Shown: positions 46,044-53,175, numbered from the stretch's first letter. The stretch is DNA of 64,000 nt from Scandinavium vulneris_A (GCA_046518185.1 JBKGRZ010000003.1:310001-374000); one strand, 5' to 3'. The notes: a model not told the origin generated them from the letters alone. Made by a program: numbers and translations.

Positions 46044-46325
46044 CTAAGTGAATAGCGCTATTAATTGAACTGGCGCATGCTTTATTAAAAGGATCCATAC
46101 CTTAGGCCGTAAAAGTACCTCAACGGTCTTAACCGCATCATCTTCATCTTAAAAAAACGCGCGTACGATCTCTTCATCTAGCCTTCCTGTGGTGATATTC
46201 ATCCACTGGGTGAATAAATCCTCATCCTTCCGCGAAAATGCCCCTTTCCCAGATTCAGCATCAGCTAACGAATTACGCCAGTATGCTGCGAATCTCTGAG
46301 TATTCCTGTCCATTTCCCATCCCAT
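46044..46325 (-). pseudogene. N-terminal remnant of an unknown gene with internal stop
   Basis: From ATG 46325 (or 46313) the - strand encodes MDRNTQRFAAYWRNSLADAE... with a balanced, protein-like composition, then GRLDEEIVRAFF, an in-frame TAA (46149-46151), and continuation in the same frame as DEDDAVKTVEVLLRPKVW before the frame becomes non-protein-like and ends at 46044. A single GAA-to-TAA change would explain the stop. I do not recognise the family; it reads like the start of a much larger protein. Confidence 0.55.
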
Positions 46326-46438
46326 GACTTAAGTAAAACTATTGATTTCGTTAATATAAACGCAACACATGGTTAATCATGTGTCCACGTTGCGAGCACG
46401 ATCGCAATAATTTGTTAACGATCGGAAGGAAATAGAGT

Positions 46439-46534
46439 TGGACCCCCATTCGGGATATTGGCATCGCCTGGATGCAGGGCTATATGTTTGCCAAGCCTGA
46501 GTCGACTGAGGGGATGAAGGCGACGGTGATATGA
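46439..46534 (+). pseudogene. C-terminal fragment of an EAL-domain phosphodiesterase
   Basis: The frame ending at TGA 46532-46534 reads RDIGIAWMQGYMFAKPES, which is the final strand and QG[YF].[FL]..P motif of EAL domains. Nothing EAL-like precedes it in frame, so it is the tail of a deleted gene, distinct from the intact EIIC-EAL gene, whose equivalent is LAQGFLFWRPLP. Confidence 0.65.
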
Positions 46535-46544
46535 ACTTTACTAT

Positions 46545-46949
46545 TCAGTCAAAAAACACCATCCCGGCATAGGGTTTCTCGCGACAGGCCGCCACACGCT
46601 GGGATAAATCCCCGACGTGGAGTTCCAGCCGATGGCCGTCAGGATCGAGAAAATAGAACGACTCCCCTTCGCTTTTATTGTCCTTCCACATCACCGCGCC
46701 TTGCGCTTCAAGACGTGCCACAAACCCTGTAAATTCCGAGACGGCAATGCTGAAGGCATAATGGGTGTAATCGCGCTTATCCGACACCTGCGTATCGACC
46801 GACAGGCACAGCCACAGCGCTCCGCAGCTAAAATACGCCCCGCTATTCCAACGGGCATGCAGCCGCAGCCCCAACTGCTGCTGATAAAAATCAATGCTGC
46901 GGGCAAGGTCGGTGACCGCAAGCGTGAGATGGTTCAGGCCGGTGAGCAT
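46545..46949 (-). CDS. fosA: FosA, fosfomycin glutathione transferase
   Basis: FosA opens the epoxide of fosfomycin with glutathione in a metal-dependent reaction. The 134-residue protein has the VOC fold with metal ligands His7 (LNHLTLAV), His63 (DYTHYAF) and Glu109 (HRLELHV), plus SEG.SFYFLDPDGH and CREKPY.GM.FF at the C-terminus, as in Klebsiella and Enterobacter chromosomal FosA. All three metal ligands are intact, so resistance is expected if it is expressed. Confidence 0.92.
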   Translation of the reverse strand: MLTGLNHLTLAVTDLARSIDFYQQQLGLRLHARWNSGAYFSCGALWLCLSVDTQVSDKRDYTHYAFSIAVSEFTGFVARLEAQGAVMWKDNKSEGESFYFLDPDGHRLELHVGDLSQRVAACREKPYAGMVFFD

Positions 46950-47086
46950 CGCGTGGTATCCATAATGAAGTTAGCGGACAGGCAGAGTAGCATTCCTCCC
47001 CATCGCGATCACATCCTGAACAGCGGGCGATATCGGCCCGGCGTCAGTGGATGCATAATCGAGAGATTGCATTCAAGGAGATAACC

Positions 47087-47470
47087 ATGAAGATTGCGCA
47101 CGTAGCCCTGTGGACCCGCGACCTGGAGGCACAGGCCGCCTTCTGGAAGCGATATTTTGGCGGGAAAGCCAACGAGAAGTATCTCAGCAAAAACCGACCG
47201 GGTTTTGCCTCGCATTTTATTACCCTCGCTGATGGCCCAACGATTGAGTTGATGACCCTCCCTAACCTGCCAGACGCCCCCGAGAACCGCGAGTTCTGCG
47301 GCTGGGCGCATATCGCCATCAACGTCGGCGACCGTCAGACCGTGGATGCGTTGGCGGATAAGGCCCACGCAGAAGGGATTTTGAAAAGCGGCCCAAGAAT
47401 GACCGGGGACGGCTACTACGAAGCGGTGATCGTCGACCCGGACGGGAATGGGGTGGAACTGGTGGGATAA
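47087..47470 (+). CDS. VOC/glyoxalase-fold protein
   Basis: A 127-residue vicinal-oxygen-chelate protein from ATG 47087 (AAGGAG ribosome site). It has two beta-alpha-beta-beta-beta modules, with His5 in KIAHVALW, a second His in GWAHIAINV and a Glu near the C-terminus (DPDGNGVELVG), the usual metal ligands. It resembles lactoylglutathione-lyase-like proteins of unknown substrate. It diverges from fosA. Confidence 0.8.
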   Translation: MKIAHVALWTRDLEAQAAFWKRYFGGKANEKYLSKNRPGFASHFITLADGPTIELMTLPNLPDAPENREFCGWAHIAINVGDRQTVDALADKAHAEGILKSGPRMTGDGYYEAVIVDPDGNGVELVG

Positions 47471-47573
47471 GTGGTGTGTAGGGATCACACTTTGGCCCTC
47501 CGGCTATTCACATACAAAAATCAGGTGTTATCCTTCGCCGCGTAAATACCTATCAACTCAACCCGAGGCTTTG

Positions 47574-47600
47574 ATGCTGGAGAATGTAATCATCCGATAA
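47574..47600 (+). promoter_or_regulatory. Candidate leader peptide upstream of topAI
   Basis: A short open frame, MLENVIIR-stop, preceded by a GAGG element, lies 112 bases before topAI. Its stop codon is inside the left arm of a hairpin (47596-47636). E. coli topAI is known to be controlled by an upstream leader ORF (toiL) through ribosome-dependent structure changes; this could be the counterpart. Confidence 0.5.
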
Positions 47601-47636
47601 TCAGCTCCCCGACCTTTTCAGGCCGGACTGATTATC
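47596..47636 (+). promoter_or_regulatory. Stem-loop in the topAI 5' leader
   Basis: GATAATCAG (47596-47604) and CTGATTATC (47628-47636) form a perfect 9-bp stem, with a smaller CCT/AGG pairing in the loop. It overlaps the end of the candidate leader ORF, so a ribosome paused there would melt it. Confidence 0.6.
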
Positions 47637-47712
47637 AATGCGCCGAAATCGAATGCGAACACCGCTGTGTGTTGGCACGTTTTGCACATGATGATTAAAC
47701 AGGTTTTCCAGT

Positions 47713-47970
47713 ATGAATTTATCCCGTCAGGAACAACGTACCTTACACGTTCTCGCCAAAGGCGGCCGTATTGCGCACGTTCGCGATGCGTCAGGCCGTG
47801 TCACATCCGTTGAATGCTACAGCCGCGAAGGGCTGTTGCTCACCGATTGCACCCTCGCCGTCTTCAAAAAACTCAAAACCAAGAAGCTGATTAAGTCGGT
47901 CAACGGTCAGCCCTACCGCATTAATACCACTGGGCTGAACAACGTTCGCGCCCAGCTTGATAATCGCTAA
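47713..47970 (+). CDS. topAI: TopAI (YjhX), topoisomerase I inhibitor toxin
   Basis: An 85-residue protein nearly the same as E. coli YjhX/TopAI (MNLSRQEQRTLHVLAKGGRI ... KKLKTKKLIKSVNGQPYRIN). TopAI binds and inhibits DNA topoisomerase I and is toxic when overproduced; in E. coli it is paired with the acetyltransferase-fold antitoxin YjhQ. Here the next gene, 10 bases on, is a methyltransferase, not yjhQ. It belongs to the leuX-associated gene set also in E. coli. Confidence 0.93.
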   Translation: MNLSRQEQRTLHVLAKGGRIAHVRDASGRVTSVECYSREGLLLTDCTLAVFKKLKTKKLIKSVNGQPYRINTTGLNNVRAQLDNR

Positions 47971-47980
47971 GGAGCGCTTT

Positions 47981-48853
47981 ATGGATATCAGCACCCTTAT
48001 TACTGCTTCCGGTTGCCTGCAGCTGTCTGCGGATGAAAGCAAAATCCCCTGGAACGAACCGGCCTTTAGCCAGCGCATGCTGGAGAACCATCTGTCGCAG
48101 GAGCATGACTGGGCCAGCCGCAGGCTAACGGTGATTGAACAACAGGTCGCGTGGATTGCCAGCCAGCTACCGGCTGGCGCACGCATTCTGGATCTCGGCT
48201 GCGGGCCCGGATTTTATACACGTTTGTTGTCCGAACGTGGATTTCGCTGCACGGGCGTGGACTTCTCCCCGGCCTCCATTGAATGGGCACGCCAGCAGGC
48301 ACAACGCGCGGGCCAGAACATTGATTACATCCAGCAGGATATCCGCACCTACTGCCCGCAAGCACCGTTCGATTTCATCATGATGACCTTCGGAGAGCTG
48401 AATGTATTCAGTGCCGCAGACGCTCAGGCCCTAATCAGCCGCTGCGCGCGATGGCTGGTGCCGGGCGGCAGGCTGCTCGCAGAAGTTCATACTTTTGATG
48501 AAGTTAAACGTCAGGGCATGGCCCCGGCGAGCTGGCAGCGTTGCCCGCACGGGCTGTTCCTTGCGGTGCCTCATCTGTTGTTAACCGAAAATGCCTGGGA
48601 TGAAGAGGCCCAGACCAGCTCAACGCAGTTCTGGGCGATAGACGAAAGCGGGCGCACTACCCGCTTTGGTAGCCAGATGACGGCCTGGCGGGATGACGAC
48701 TATGTCTCCCTGCTCGGTAACGCGGGCTTTAACGTCCTGCAGCGCCCGGACAGCCACGAATGGCCGGTAAGCGAGACGTTTGAGGGCAAACTTTTTGCAC
48801 TGCTGGCGGAGAAAGCGACCCACTCTGAAGACCCGATTGACCAAAGGATTTAA
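47981..48853 (+). CDS. Class I SAM-dependent methyltransferase in the yjhQ position
   Basis: A 290-residue Rossmann-fold methyltransferase from ATG 47981 (AAGGAG upstream). It has motif I ILDLGCGPGFYT (about 64-75), an acidic end of strand 2 (GVDFSPASIEWAR), PFDFIMMTFGEL as motif IV and a C-terminal beta region (RTTRFGSQMTAWRDDDYVSL). The substrate is not evident. It lies between topAI and yjhP where E. coli has yjhQ, so it may take the antitoxin's place or simply be an inserted enzyme. Confidence 0.85.
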   Translation: MDISTLITASGCLQLSADESKIPWNEPAFSQRMLENHLSQEHDWASRRLTVIEQQVAWIASQLPAGARILDLGCGPGFYTRLLSERGFRCTGVDFSPASIEWARQQAQRAGQNIDYIQQDIRTYCPQAPFDFIMMTFGELNVFSAADAQALISRCARWLVPGGRLLAEVHTFDEVKRQGMAPASWQRCPHGLFLAVPHLLLTENAWDEEAQTSSTQFWAIDESGRTTRFGSQMTAWRDDDYVSLLGNAGFNVLQRPDSHEWPVSETFEGKLFALLAEKATHSEDPIDQRI

Positions 48854-48856
48854 GCA

Positions 48857-49603
48857 ATGGCTATTCCACGTATTTTTACCATTAGCGAGAGTGAACACCG
48901 CATACATAACCCGTTCACCCCGGCAAAATACGCCACGCTAGGGCATGTATTACGCATGACGTCGGGGGCACGCATTCTGGATTTGGGTAGCGGCTCGGGA
49001 GAGATGCTCTGCACCTGGGCACGCGATCACGGTATAACCGGCACGGGCATCGACATGAGCCCCCTCTTCACCGCGCAGGCTATGCGGCGAGCGGAAGAAT
49101 TCGGGGTCAGTGAACGCGTCAACTTCATTCATAACGACGCCGCCGGTTACGTTGCGAATGAAAAATGTGACGTGGCGGCCTGCGTGGGTGCCACCTGGAT
49201 TGCGGGCGGCGTCGCCGGGACTATTGACCTGTTGGCCCAGAGTCTGAAACCTGGCGGGATGATCCTCATCGGGGAACCCTACTGGCGACAAGTACCTGCC
49301 ACGGAAGCGATCGCCCAGGCCTGCGGCGTCTCGTCCGTGGCCGATTTCCTTACCCTGCCCGAGCTTGTCGGCTCTTTCGACAAACTCGGCTATGACGTTG
49401 TGGAAATGGTGCTGGCAGACCAGGAAGGCTGGGACAGGTACGAGGCCGCGAAGTGGCTGACCCTGCGCCGTTGGCTGGAGGAAAACCCCGACGATGACTT
49501 TGCACAGGAGGTTCGGGCGGAGCTGACGGTAGCGCCCAAACGCCACGTGACCTACACAAGGGAATATTTTGGCTGGGGAGTGTTTGCGCTGATTTCTCGA
49601 TAG
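48857..49603 (+). CDS. yjhP: YjhP, SAM-dependent methyltransferase
   Basis: A 248-residue methyltransferase close to E. coli YjhP throughout, e.g. IPRIFTISESEHRIHNPFTP at the start, motif I ILDLGSGSGEML, and DQEGWDRYEAAKWLTLRRWL at the C-terminus. Target unknown. It starts 3 bases after the upstream methyltransferase and is the end of the topAI operon. A hairpin follows at 49639-49654. Confidence 0.9.
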   Translation: MAIPRIFTISESEHRIHNPFTPAKYATLGHVLRMTSGARILDLGSGSGEMLCTWARDHGITGTGIDMSPLFTAQAMRRAEEFGVSERVNFIHNDAAGYVANEKCDVAACVGATWIAGGVAGTIDLLAQSLKPGGMILIGEPYWRQVPATEAIAQACGVSSVADFLTLPELVGSFDKLGYDVVEMVLADQEGWDRYEAAKWLTLRRWLEENPDDDFAQEVRAELTVAPKRHVTYTREYFGWGVFALISR

Positions 49604-49638
49604 CGGGGAGCCTGGCTGATAGGCACTGAAAACAACCT

Positions 49639-49654
49639 GGGGGCGATGGCCCCC
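49639..49654. terminator. GC-rich hairpin after yjhP
   Basis: GGGGGC (49639-49644), a four-base loop, GCCCCC (49649-49654), followed by TATTCT. It lies between the convergent yjhP and DUF1493 genes. The T-tract is weak. Confidence 0.55.
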
Positions 49655-49683
49655 TATTCTGAGGCTGTGGGGCGTTCCAACGT

Positions 49684-50019
49684 TTAAGGCGCCTTAGCAT
49701 ATAGCCAGTAACCCGCCCTCGCCGATTCGGCAAACATGCGGATGGTTAAGGGTTCTGAGGTTTGCACGACAGGTTCTTTGGTGAACCACTTACGGTAAAC
49801 ACTTTCTCTTTTCCACGGATAATAGGCACCGAAATCGATCACCGAGATATCGACGTGAAATTTCTCACCAAAATCCTCAATGGCATAGGGCAGTTCGTCC
49901 CATTCAGCATAGCCTTGCAGCGGCGTATCAAGCTCGATGGGGATCGGCTTGAAAGTAAATGTGACCATGAGACCCAGTTCTCCCCGGAAAAACGCTAATA
50001 CTTCACTGTCTGTCACCAT
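49684..50019 (-). CDS. DUF1493 family protein
   Basis: A 111-residue cytoplasmic protein with the DUF1493 pattern: WDELPYAIEDFGEKFHVDIS in the middle and LTIRMFAESARAGYWLY near the end. Function unknown; relatives occur in enterobacterial accessory regions. The ATG (50017-50019) lacks its own ribosome site but overlaps the stop of an 11-residue leader frame (50013-50048) with a strong site, so it is probably translated by coupling. Confidence 0.75.
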   Translation of the reverse strand: MVTDSEVLAFFRGELGLMVTFTFKPIPIELDTPLQGYAEWDELPYAIEDFGEKFHVDISVIDFGAYYPWKRESVYRKWFTKEPVVQTSEPLTIRMFAESARAGYWLYAKAP

Positions 50020-50048
50020 ATGCAGTGTTTCTGAACAGGAATAGCCAT
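50013..50048 (-). promoter_or_regulatory. Short leader ORF coupled to DUF1493 gene
   Basis: On the - strand, AAGGAG is followed by ATG and the frame MAIPVQKHCIW-stop. The TGA stop overlaps the DUF1493 start (ATGGTGA). The ribosome site belongs to the leader, not to the main gene. Confidence 0.5.
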
Positions 50049-50069
50049 TATTGCGCTCCTTGCGGATGA

Positions 50070-50543
50070 TTAGTCATATAACCATTTCCCGGCTTTTGCG
50101 GATTCGATTAGCATGCCGATGGTGAAATCTGGCACATCGACTATTTGTTTTTTGAAGGGATTCAATGAGAATTCTACTTCCGGGTAATACGTTTCCAGTT
50201 TGAAATTCCCCGGGCCGACATTGAACTCCATGAAAAACGCGTTCATTAACTCTTCAGCTTCGTCAACATCCAGACGGACATCAAAGTGAACACTGGATTC
50301 AGCTGTATAGGTGTCATATTTCTTTTTCCTGAACATGTACACGCCGCTATAGAGAGCAGCAATGGCTGTAATATCTTTCACCCCAAAATGATTGGCCGTC
50401 GTCATTACGAACGCCATGAAAAATAGCTCTGTTGCCGTCAGATTAGAATGGCCTGCATAAAAGTATGTCCCGTTTAGTTCCTCGACCGTATCCACGTTCA
50501 GTCCCTTGCCGATCCTTTGTGGAACGCAATCATAACGGCGCAT
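50070..50543 (-). CDS. DUF1493-type protein with an extra N-terminal domain
   Basis: A 157-residue frame. The C-terminal 80 residues (VHFDVRLDVDEAEELMNAFF ... FTIGMLIESAKAGKWLYD) are DUF1493-like and align with the neighbour at 49684. The first 75 (NGTYFYAGHSNLTATELFFM...) are a separate small domain with hydrophobic stretches that I do not recognise. It could be a natural fusion of two genes found side by side elsewhere. It lies 21 bases upstream of the leader frame of the other DUF1493 gene, so the two are likely cotranscribed. Start at ATG 50543 has only a weak ribosome site. Confidence 0.6.
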   Translation of the reverse strand: MRRYDCVPQRIGKGLNVDTVEELNGTYFYAGHSNLTATELFFMAFVMTTANHFGVKDITAIAALYSGVYMFRKKKYDTYTAESSVHFDVRLDVDEAEELMNAFFMEFNVGPGNFKLETYYPEVEFSLNPFKKQIVDVPDFTIGMLIESAKAGKWLYD

Positions 50544-50643
50544 TAAAGGACAATATGAGATCTAACGCTCTGAATTAAAAGAACGGGGATTTTATTTTCG
50601 GTTAATAAAATCCCCCGCTAGACATAATTACTGGAACTTATTT

Positions 50644-50711
50644 ATTCATCCCACGAATTAATTTGCGACGATCTATTAACTTTCCGGTCTCATCGTAATA
50701 ACGGCTGGACC
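50644..50711 (-). pseudogene. 3' remnant of a Ner/Nlp-like regulator gene
   Basis: On the - strand this encodes SRYYDETGKLIDRRKLIRGM and a stop, almost identical to the C-terminus of the intact regulator at 52052-52315 (SRYYDENGKLIDRRKLIRGM). Upstream coding is missing: it abuts the stop of the XRE gene at 50712. It marks the recombination point of the neighbouring duplication. Confidence 0.8.
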
Positions 50712-51032
50712 TTATAAATCTGGTTTAAGAGATGCCAATAAATTTCGCTTCAACTCAGGGTCTATCCGCTCCCAGTTGAACAGCAACAATGCCAGATCGT
50801 CATCATCGGTGTAGAAATAGGCCGTCGGCACTTCAAGCGCTTTGGCTAATTGATGCACTACTTCGATACTGGCCTGATGAACGCCCTGTTCATAACGATT
50901 GATTCTGGTGCTTGCGACAAACTCGTCTATCCCGGCAAGCATGCCGAGCTTCTTCTGCGAGAGACCTTTCGCCAGCCTGGCATGTTTCAGACGCTGGCAA
51001 AAAATCTGTTGGTAGGTAGTGGATTCGTTCAT
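50712..51032 (-). CDS. XRE-family HTH regulator, copy A
   Basis: A 106-residue DNA-binding protein. Residues 12-68 are a HTH_3 domain (LKHARLAKGLSQKKLGMLAG ... STRINRYEQGVHQASIEVVH), followed by VPTAYFYTDDDDLALLLFNW. It is nearly identical to copy B at 51126 in its first 89 residues and differs in the tail, ending LASLKPDL. The operator palindrome 51035-51049 starts two bases before its ATG, where a ribosome site would be, so it probably represses itself. Confidence 0.88.
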   Translation of the reverse strand: MNESTTYQQIFCQRLKHARLAKGLSQKKLGMLAGIDEFVASTRINRYEQGVHQASIEVVHQLAKALEVPTAYFYTDDDDLALLLFNWERIDPELKRNLLASLKPDL

Positions 51033-51034
51033 AG

Positions 51035-51049
51035 CTACGATAGTCGTAG
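51035..51049. promoter_or_regulatory. XRE operator O1 (copy A)
   Basis: CTACGA-TAG-TCGTAG, a perfect 6+3+6 palindrome (17 bp with flanking G/C). A TATAAA-type -10 on the - strand lies just beyond (51051-51056), so a bound protein would block the promoter. Confidence 0.75.
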
Positions 51050-51125
51050 CTTTATACGTTTCCCGATACTACGAGAAACGTAACTCATAATGCTGGATTT
51101 CCAATAAGTTTTTGTTAATTCGACT

Positions 51126-51452
51126 TTACTTAAAAGGTTCAGCCTGAAGAGATGTCAATAATGTTTTCTTCAACTCAGGCTCTATCCGCTCCCAGTTGAA
51201 CAGCAACAATGCCAAGTCGTCATCATCGGTATAGAAATACGCCGTCGGCACTTCAAGCGCTTTCGCGAGTTGATGCACTACTTCGATACTGGCCTGATGA
51301 ACGCCCTGTTCATAACGATTGATTCTGGTGCTTGCGACAAACTCGTCTATCCCGGCAAGCATGCCGAGCTTCTTTTGCGAGAGACCTTTCGCCAGTCTTG
51401 CATGTTTCAGACGCTGGCAAAAAATCTGTTGGTAGGTAGTGGATTCGTTCAT
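51126..51452 (-). CDS. XRE-family HTH regulator, copy B
   Basis: A 108-residue regulator, the tandem twin of copy A: the same HTH domain (LSQKKLGMLAGIDEFVASTR) and sequence to FNWERI.PELK, then a different end (TLLTSLQAEPFK). The DNA of gene and upstream region is repeated with only scattered changes over about 400 bp, so the duplication is recent. Its operator is at 51455-51469. Confidence 0.88.
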   Translation of the reverse strand: MNESTTYQQIFCQRLKHARLAKGLSQKKLGMLAGIDEFVASTRINRYEQGVHQASIEVVHQLAKALEVPTAYFYTDDDDLALLLFNWERIEPELKKTLLTSLQAEPFK

Positions 51453-51454
51453 AG

Positions 51455-51469
51455 CTACGATAGTCGTAG
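51455..51469. promoter_or_regulatory. XRE operator O2 (copy B)
   Basis: CTACGA-TAG-TCGTAG, identical to O1 and in the same position relative to the gene start. Confidence 0.75.
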
Positions 51470-51576
51470 CTTTATACGTTTCACGATACTACGAGAAACG
51501 TAACTAATGTGCCGCGGTTTCCAATAAGTTCTTGTTACATAGGTCTTTCATTGAAAAATGACGAACGATCGCAAAA

Positions 51577-51591
51577 CTACGAAATTCGTAG
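51577..51591. promoter_or_regulatory. XRE operator O3
   Basis: CTACGA-AAT-TCGTAG, within a longer near-perfect palindrome AAAACTACG...CGTAGTTTT (51573-51595). It lies in the divergent space before the Nlp-like gene. Confidence 0.75.
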
Positions 51592-51611
51592 TTTTTGTGA
51601 TGGATATAAAA

Positions 51612-51626
51612 CTACGAATCTCGTAG
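51612..51626. promoter_or_regulatory. XRE operator O4
   Basis: CTACGA-ATC-TCGTAG, 35 bases centre-to-centre from O3 and directly after a TATAAA -10 on the + strand (51605-51610). O3 and O4 bracket the likely promoter of the gene at 51676. Confidence 0.75.
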
Positions 51627-51675
51627 CATTTCATTGTTAGCACATCACATTACTTTTCGTCGCATGGAGGGAATC

Positions 51676-51936
51676 ATGAACAAACAAGACTGGCACCAGG
51701 CGGATATCATCGCCTCGTTACGCAAGAAAGGAACATCACTGGCAGCCGTATCTCGCGCTTGCGGGCTTAGCTCATCAACGCTGGCAAACGCACTGACACG
51801 AGAGTGGCCCAAAGGGGAGTATTTGATAGCCGAAGCGATAGGTGTACACCCGTCGGTGATTTGGCCTAGTCGGTATTTTCGGGATGGGGTGTTGGTGGAA
51901 AGACGGGAGTTGATAAGAAAGGGAGCTGGGAAGTAA
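51676..51936 (+). CDS. Ner/Nlp (SfsB)-like HTH regulator
   Basis: An 86-residue regulator from ATG 51676 (GGAGG upstream). It has the Ner-type helix-turn-helix (ADIIASLRKKGTSLAAVSRA ... SSSTLANALTREWPKGE) and the terminal VIWPSRYFRDG motif of E. coli Nlp/SfsB and phage Ner proteins. It diverges from XRE copy B, and two XRE operators lie in its promoter, so the XRE proteins probably regulate it. Confidence 0.85.
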   Translation: MNKQDWHQADIIASLRKKGTSLAAVSRACGLSSSTLANALTREWPKGEYLIAEAIGVHPSVIWPSRYFRDGVLVERRELIRKGAGK

Positions 51937-52051
51937 TTTCAGGAGGCGAGAAACAGGAAATGATGTTGGCCTGAGCGTTAAAAGCGGACACACGTATGAA
52001 GTATTGAACTGGCCCCATCGATAGACGGGGCTGGTCAGCGCAAATCTGTTT

Positions 52052-52315
52052 TTATTTATTCATTCCACGAATTAATTTCCGACGATCTATTAATTTTCCG
52101 TTCTCATCGTAATAACGGCTGGGCCAGATGCAACACAGCTCAACACCTAACGCATCGGCAATCAAACATTCACCTTTCGGCCATGGTCCGTTAAGCGCGT
52201 TCGCCAACGTGGAAGAGCTTAGACCACTTTGACGAGATAGCGCCGCCAGCGACGAGTTGCGCTTACGCAATTGCGCAATGATATCAGCCGGATGCATATC
52301 AGTTCTTTTCTGCAT
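52052..52315 (-). CDS. Ner/Nlp (SfsB)-like HTH regulator
   Basis: An 87-residue Ner-type regulator from ATG 52315 (AAGGAG 8 bases upstream; an in-frame GTG at 52321 is not favoured). The HTH is ADIIAQLRKRNSSLAALSRQ ... LSSSTLANALNGPWPKGE; the end is IWPSRYYDENGKLIDRRKL. A 3' copy of this gene remains at 50644. It is convergent with the Nlp-like gene at 51676. Confidence 0.85.
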   Translation of the reverse strand: MQKRTDMHPADIIAQLRKRNSSLAALSRQSGLSSSTLANALNGPWPKGECLIADALGVELCCIWPSRYYDENGKLIDRRKLIRGMNK

Positions 52316-52438
52316 ATTCACTCCTTAAAGGCTAGCCGCAGTATACATTTTCCCCATAAATACTAAGCATAACTTAGTACATTTTCAACTATCAGCTACC
52401 AGAATCATGATTCTGTTTCCAGACTTTTCAGGATCATC

Positions 52439-52687
52439 ATGTTGCCGCATCGGTTAAAAGAAGCACGTTTAAGAGCAGGTCTTTCACAGCAAAAGTTAGG
52501 CATTCTTGCGGGTATCGACGAAGCCACTGCCAGCGCACGGATGAACCAATACGAAAGAGGCATCCACACACCAGATTTCGCTTTGGCGTGCAAACTCGCT
52601 GAAGTGCTGAATGTTCCAGCCTGTTACTTTTATACGGTTGAGGATGATTTGGCAGAGGTGGTGATGGGGTGGTATAGGAGAAGATGA
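52439..52687 (+). CDS. XRE-family HTH regulator
   Basis: An 82-residue HTH protein (LKEARLRAGLSQQKLGILAG ... SARMNQYERGIHTPDFALAC), with VPACYFYTVEDDLAEVV at the end. It is a more distant relative of copies A and B and is in the opposite direction. AGGA precedes the ATG. No CTACGA operator is seen before it. It borders the AT-rich defence block. Confidence 0.82.
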   Translation: MLPHRLKEARLRAGLSQQKLGILAGIDEATASARMNQYERGIHTPDFALACKLAEVLNVPACYFYTVEDDLAEVVMGWYRRR

Positions 52688-53175
52688 ATCGGAAATATAC
52701 ATATATATCGGATTTAATTTAATTCATCACAAGCTTTATTTTCATTATCGGCACTCATCTATACCAGTAGTGAAATAAAAATTCACACTCTAACAATATA
52801 GTATAAATAATTGCTTATTAATTCTAGCTACACTAATTACTTAAGTCTGAACCTTCGATTAAATCCGTAGCATTTAGCTTGAGAACTTTGATGGCCCCCT
52901 ATGATCCAGCTTTACCTAGGGCTCTTAATTCTTAAACTGGCTCTCCTTCGAGAAACACCGAGCACTTCAATCAAAATCTTATAAACATAAATCATAACCA
53001 ATTGTTTTTACAGTAAATAATTAGCTTTAAGAGCTCCACCACCAACATCTTGATCTCATGAACTGAACACTCAGCAACCTTGTCGCGTAGGCTAAAAATG
53101 CAGGACTAAACCTTAAAAAGGTGGTAACTTATCCGGTTATCTAATGGCATTACTCCCTAACAGACTGAATTAATT
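52688..53175. other. AT-rich gap before the defence locus
   Basis: 488 bp with no protein-like frame. The base composition drops sharply compared with the flagellar region. It should hold the promoter for the methyltransferase at 53176, but I see no clear -35/-10 pair or control-protein box. Confidence 0.5.

Larger units (their letters stand above)
45982..46544. other. Scar region with two gene remnants
   Basis: This 563-bp stretch between intact genes contains a broken - strand gene (46044-46325) and a + strand EAL-domain tail (46439-46534). The rest (46326-46438) is AT-rich with no gene. It looks like the residue of deletions at the junction between the flagellar cluster and the next block. 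Confidence 0.6.

Noticed and set aside
50640..51540. Insertion sequence causing the XRE duplication
   Set aside because: No transposase, no terminal inverted repeats and no target duplication; it is a plain tandem copy of gene and promoter.
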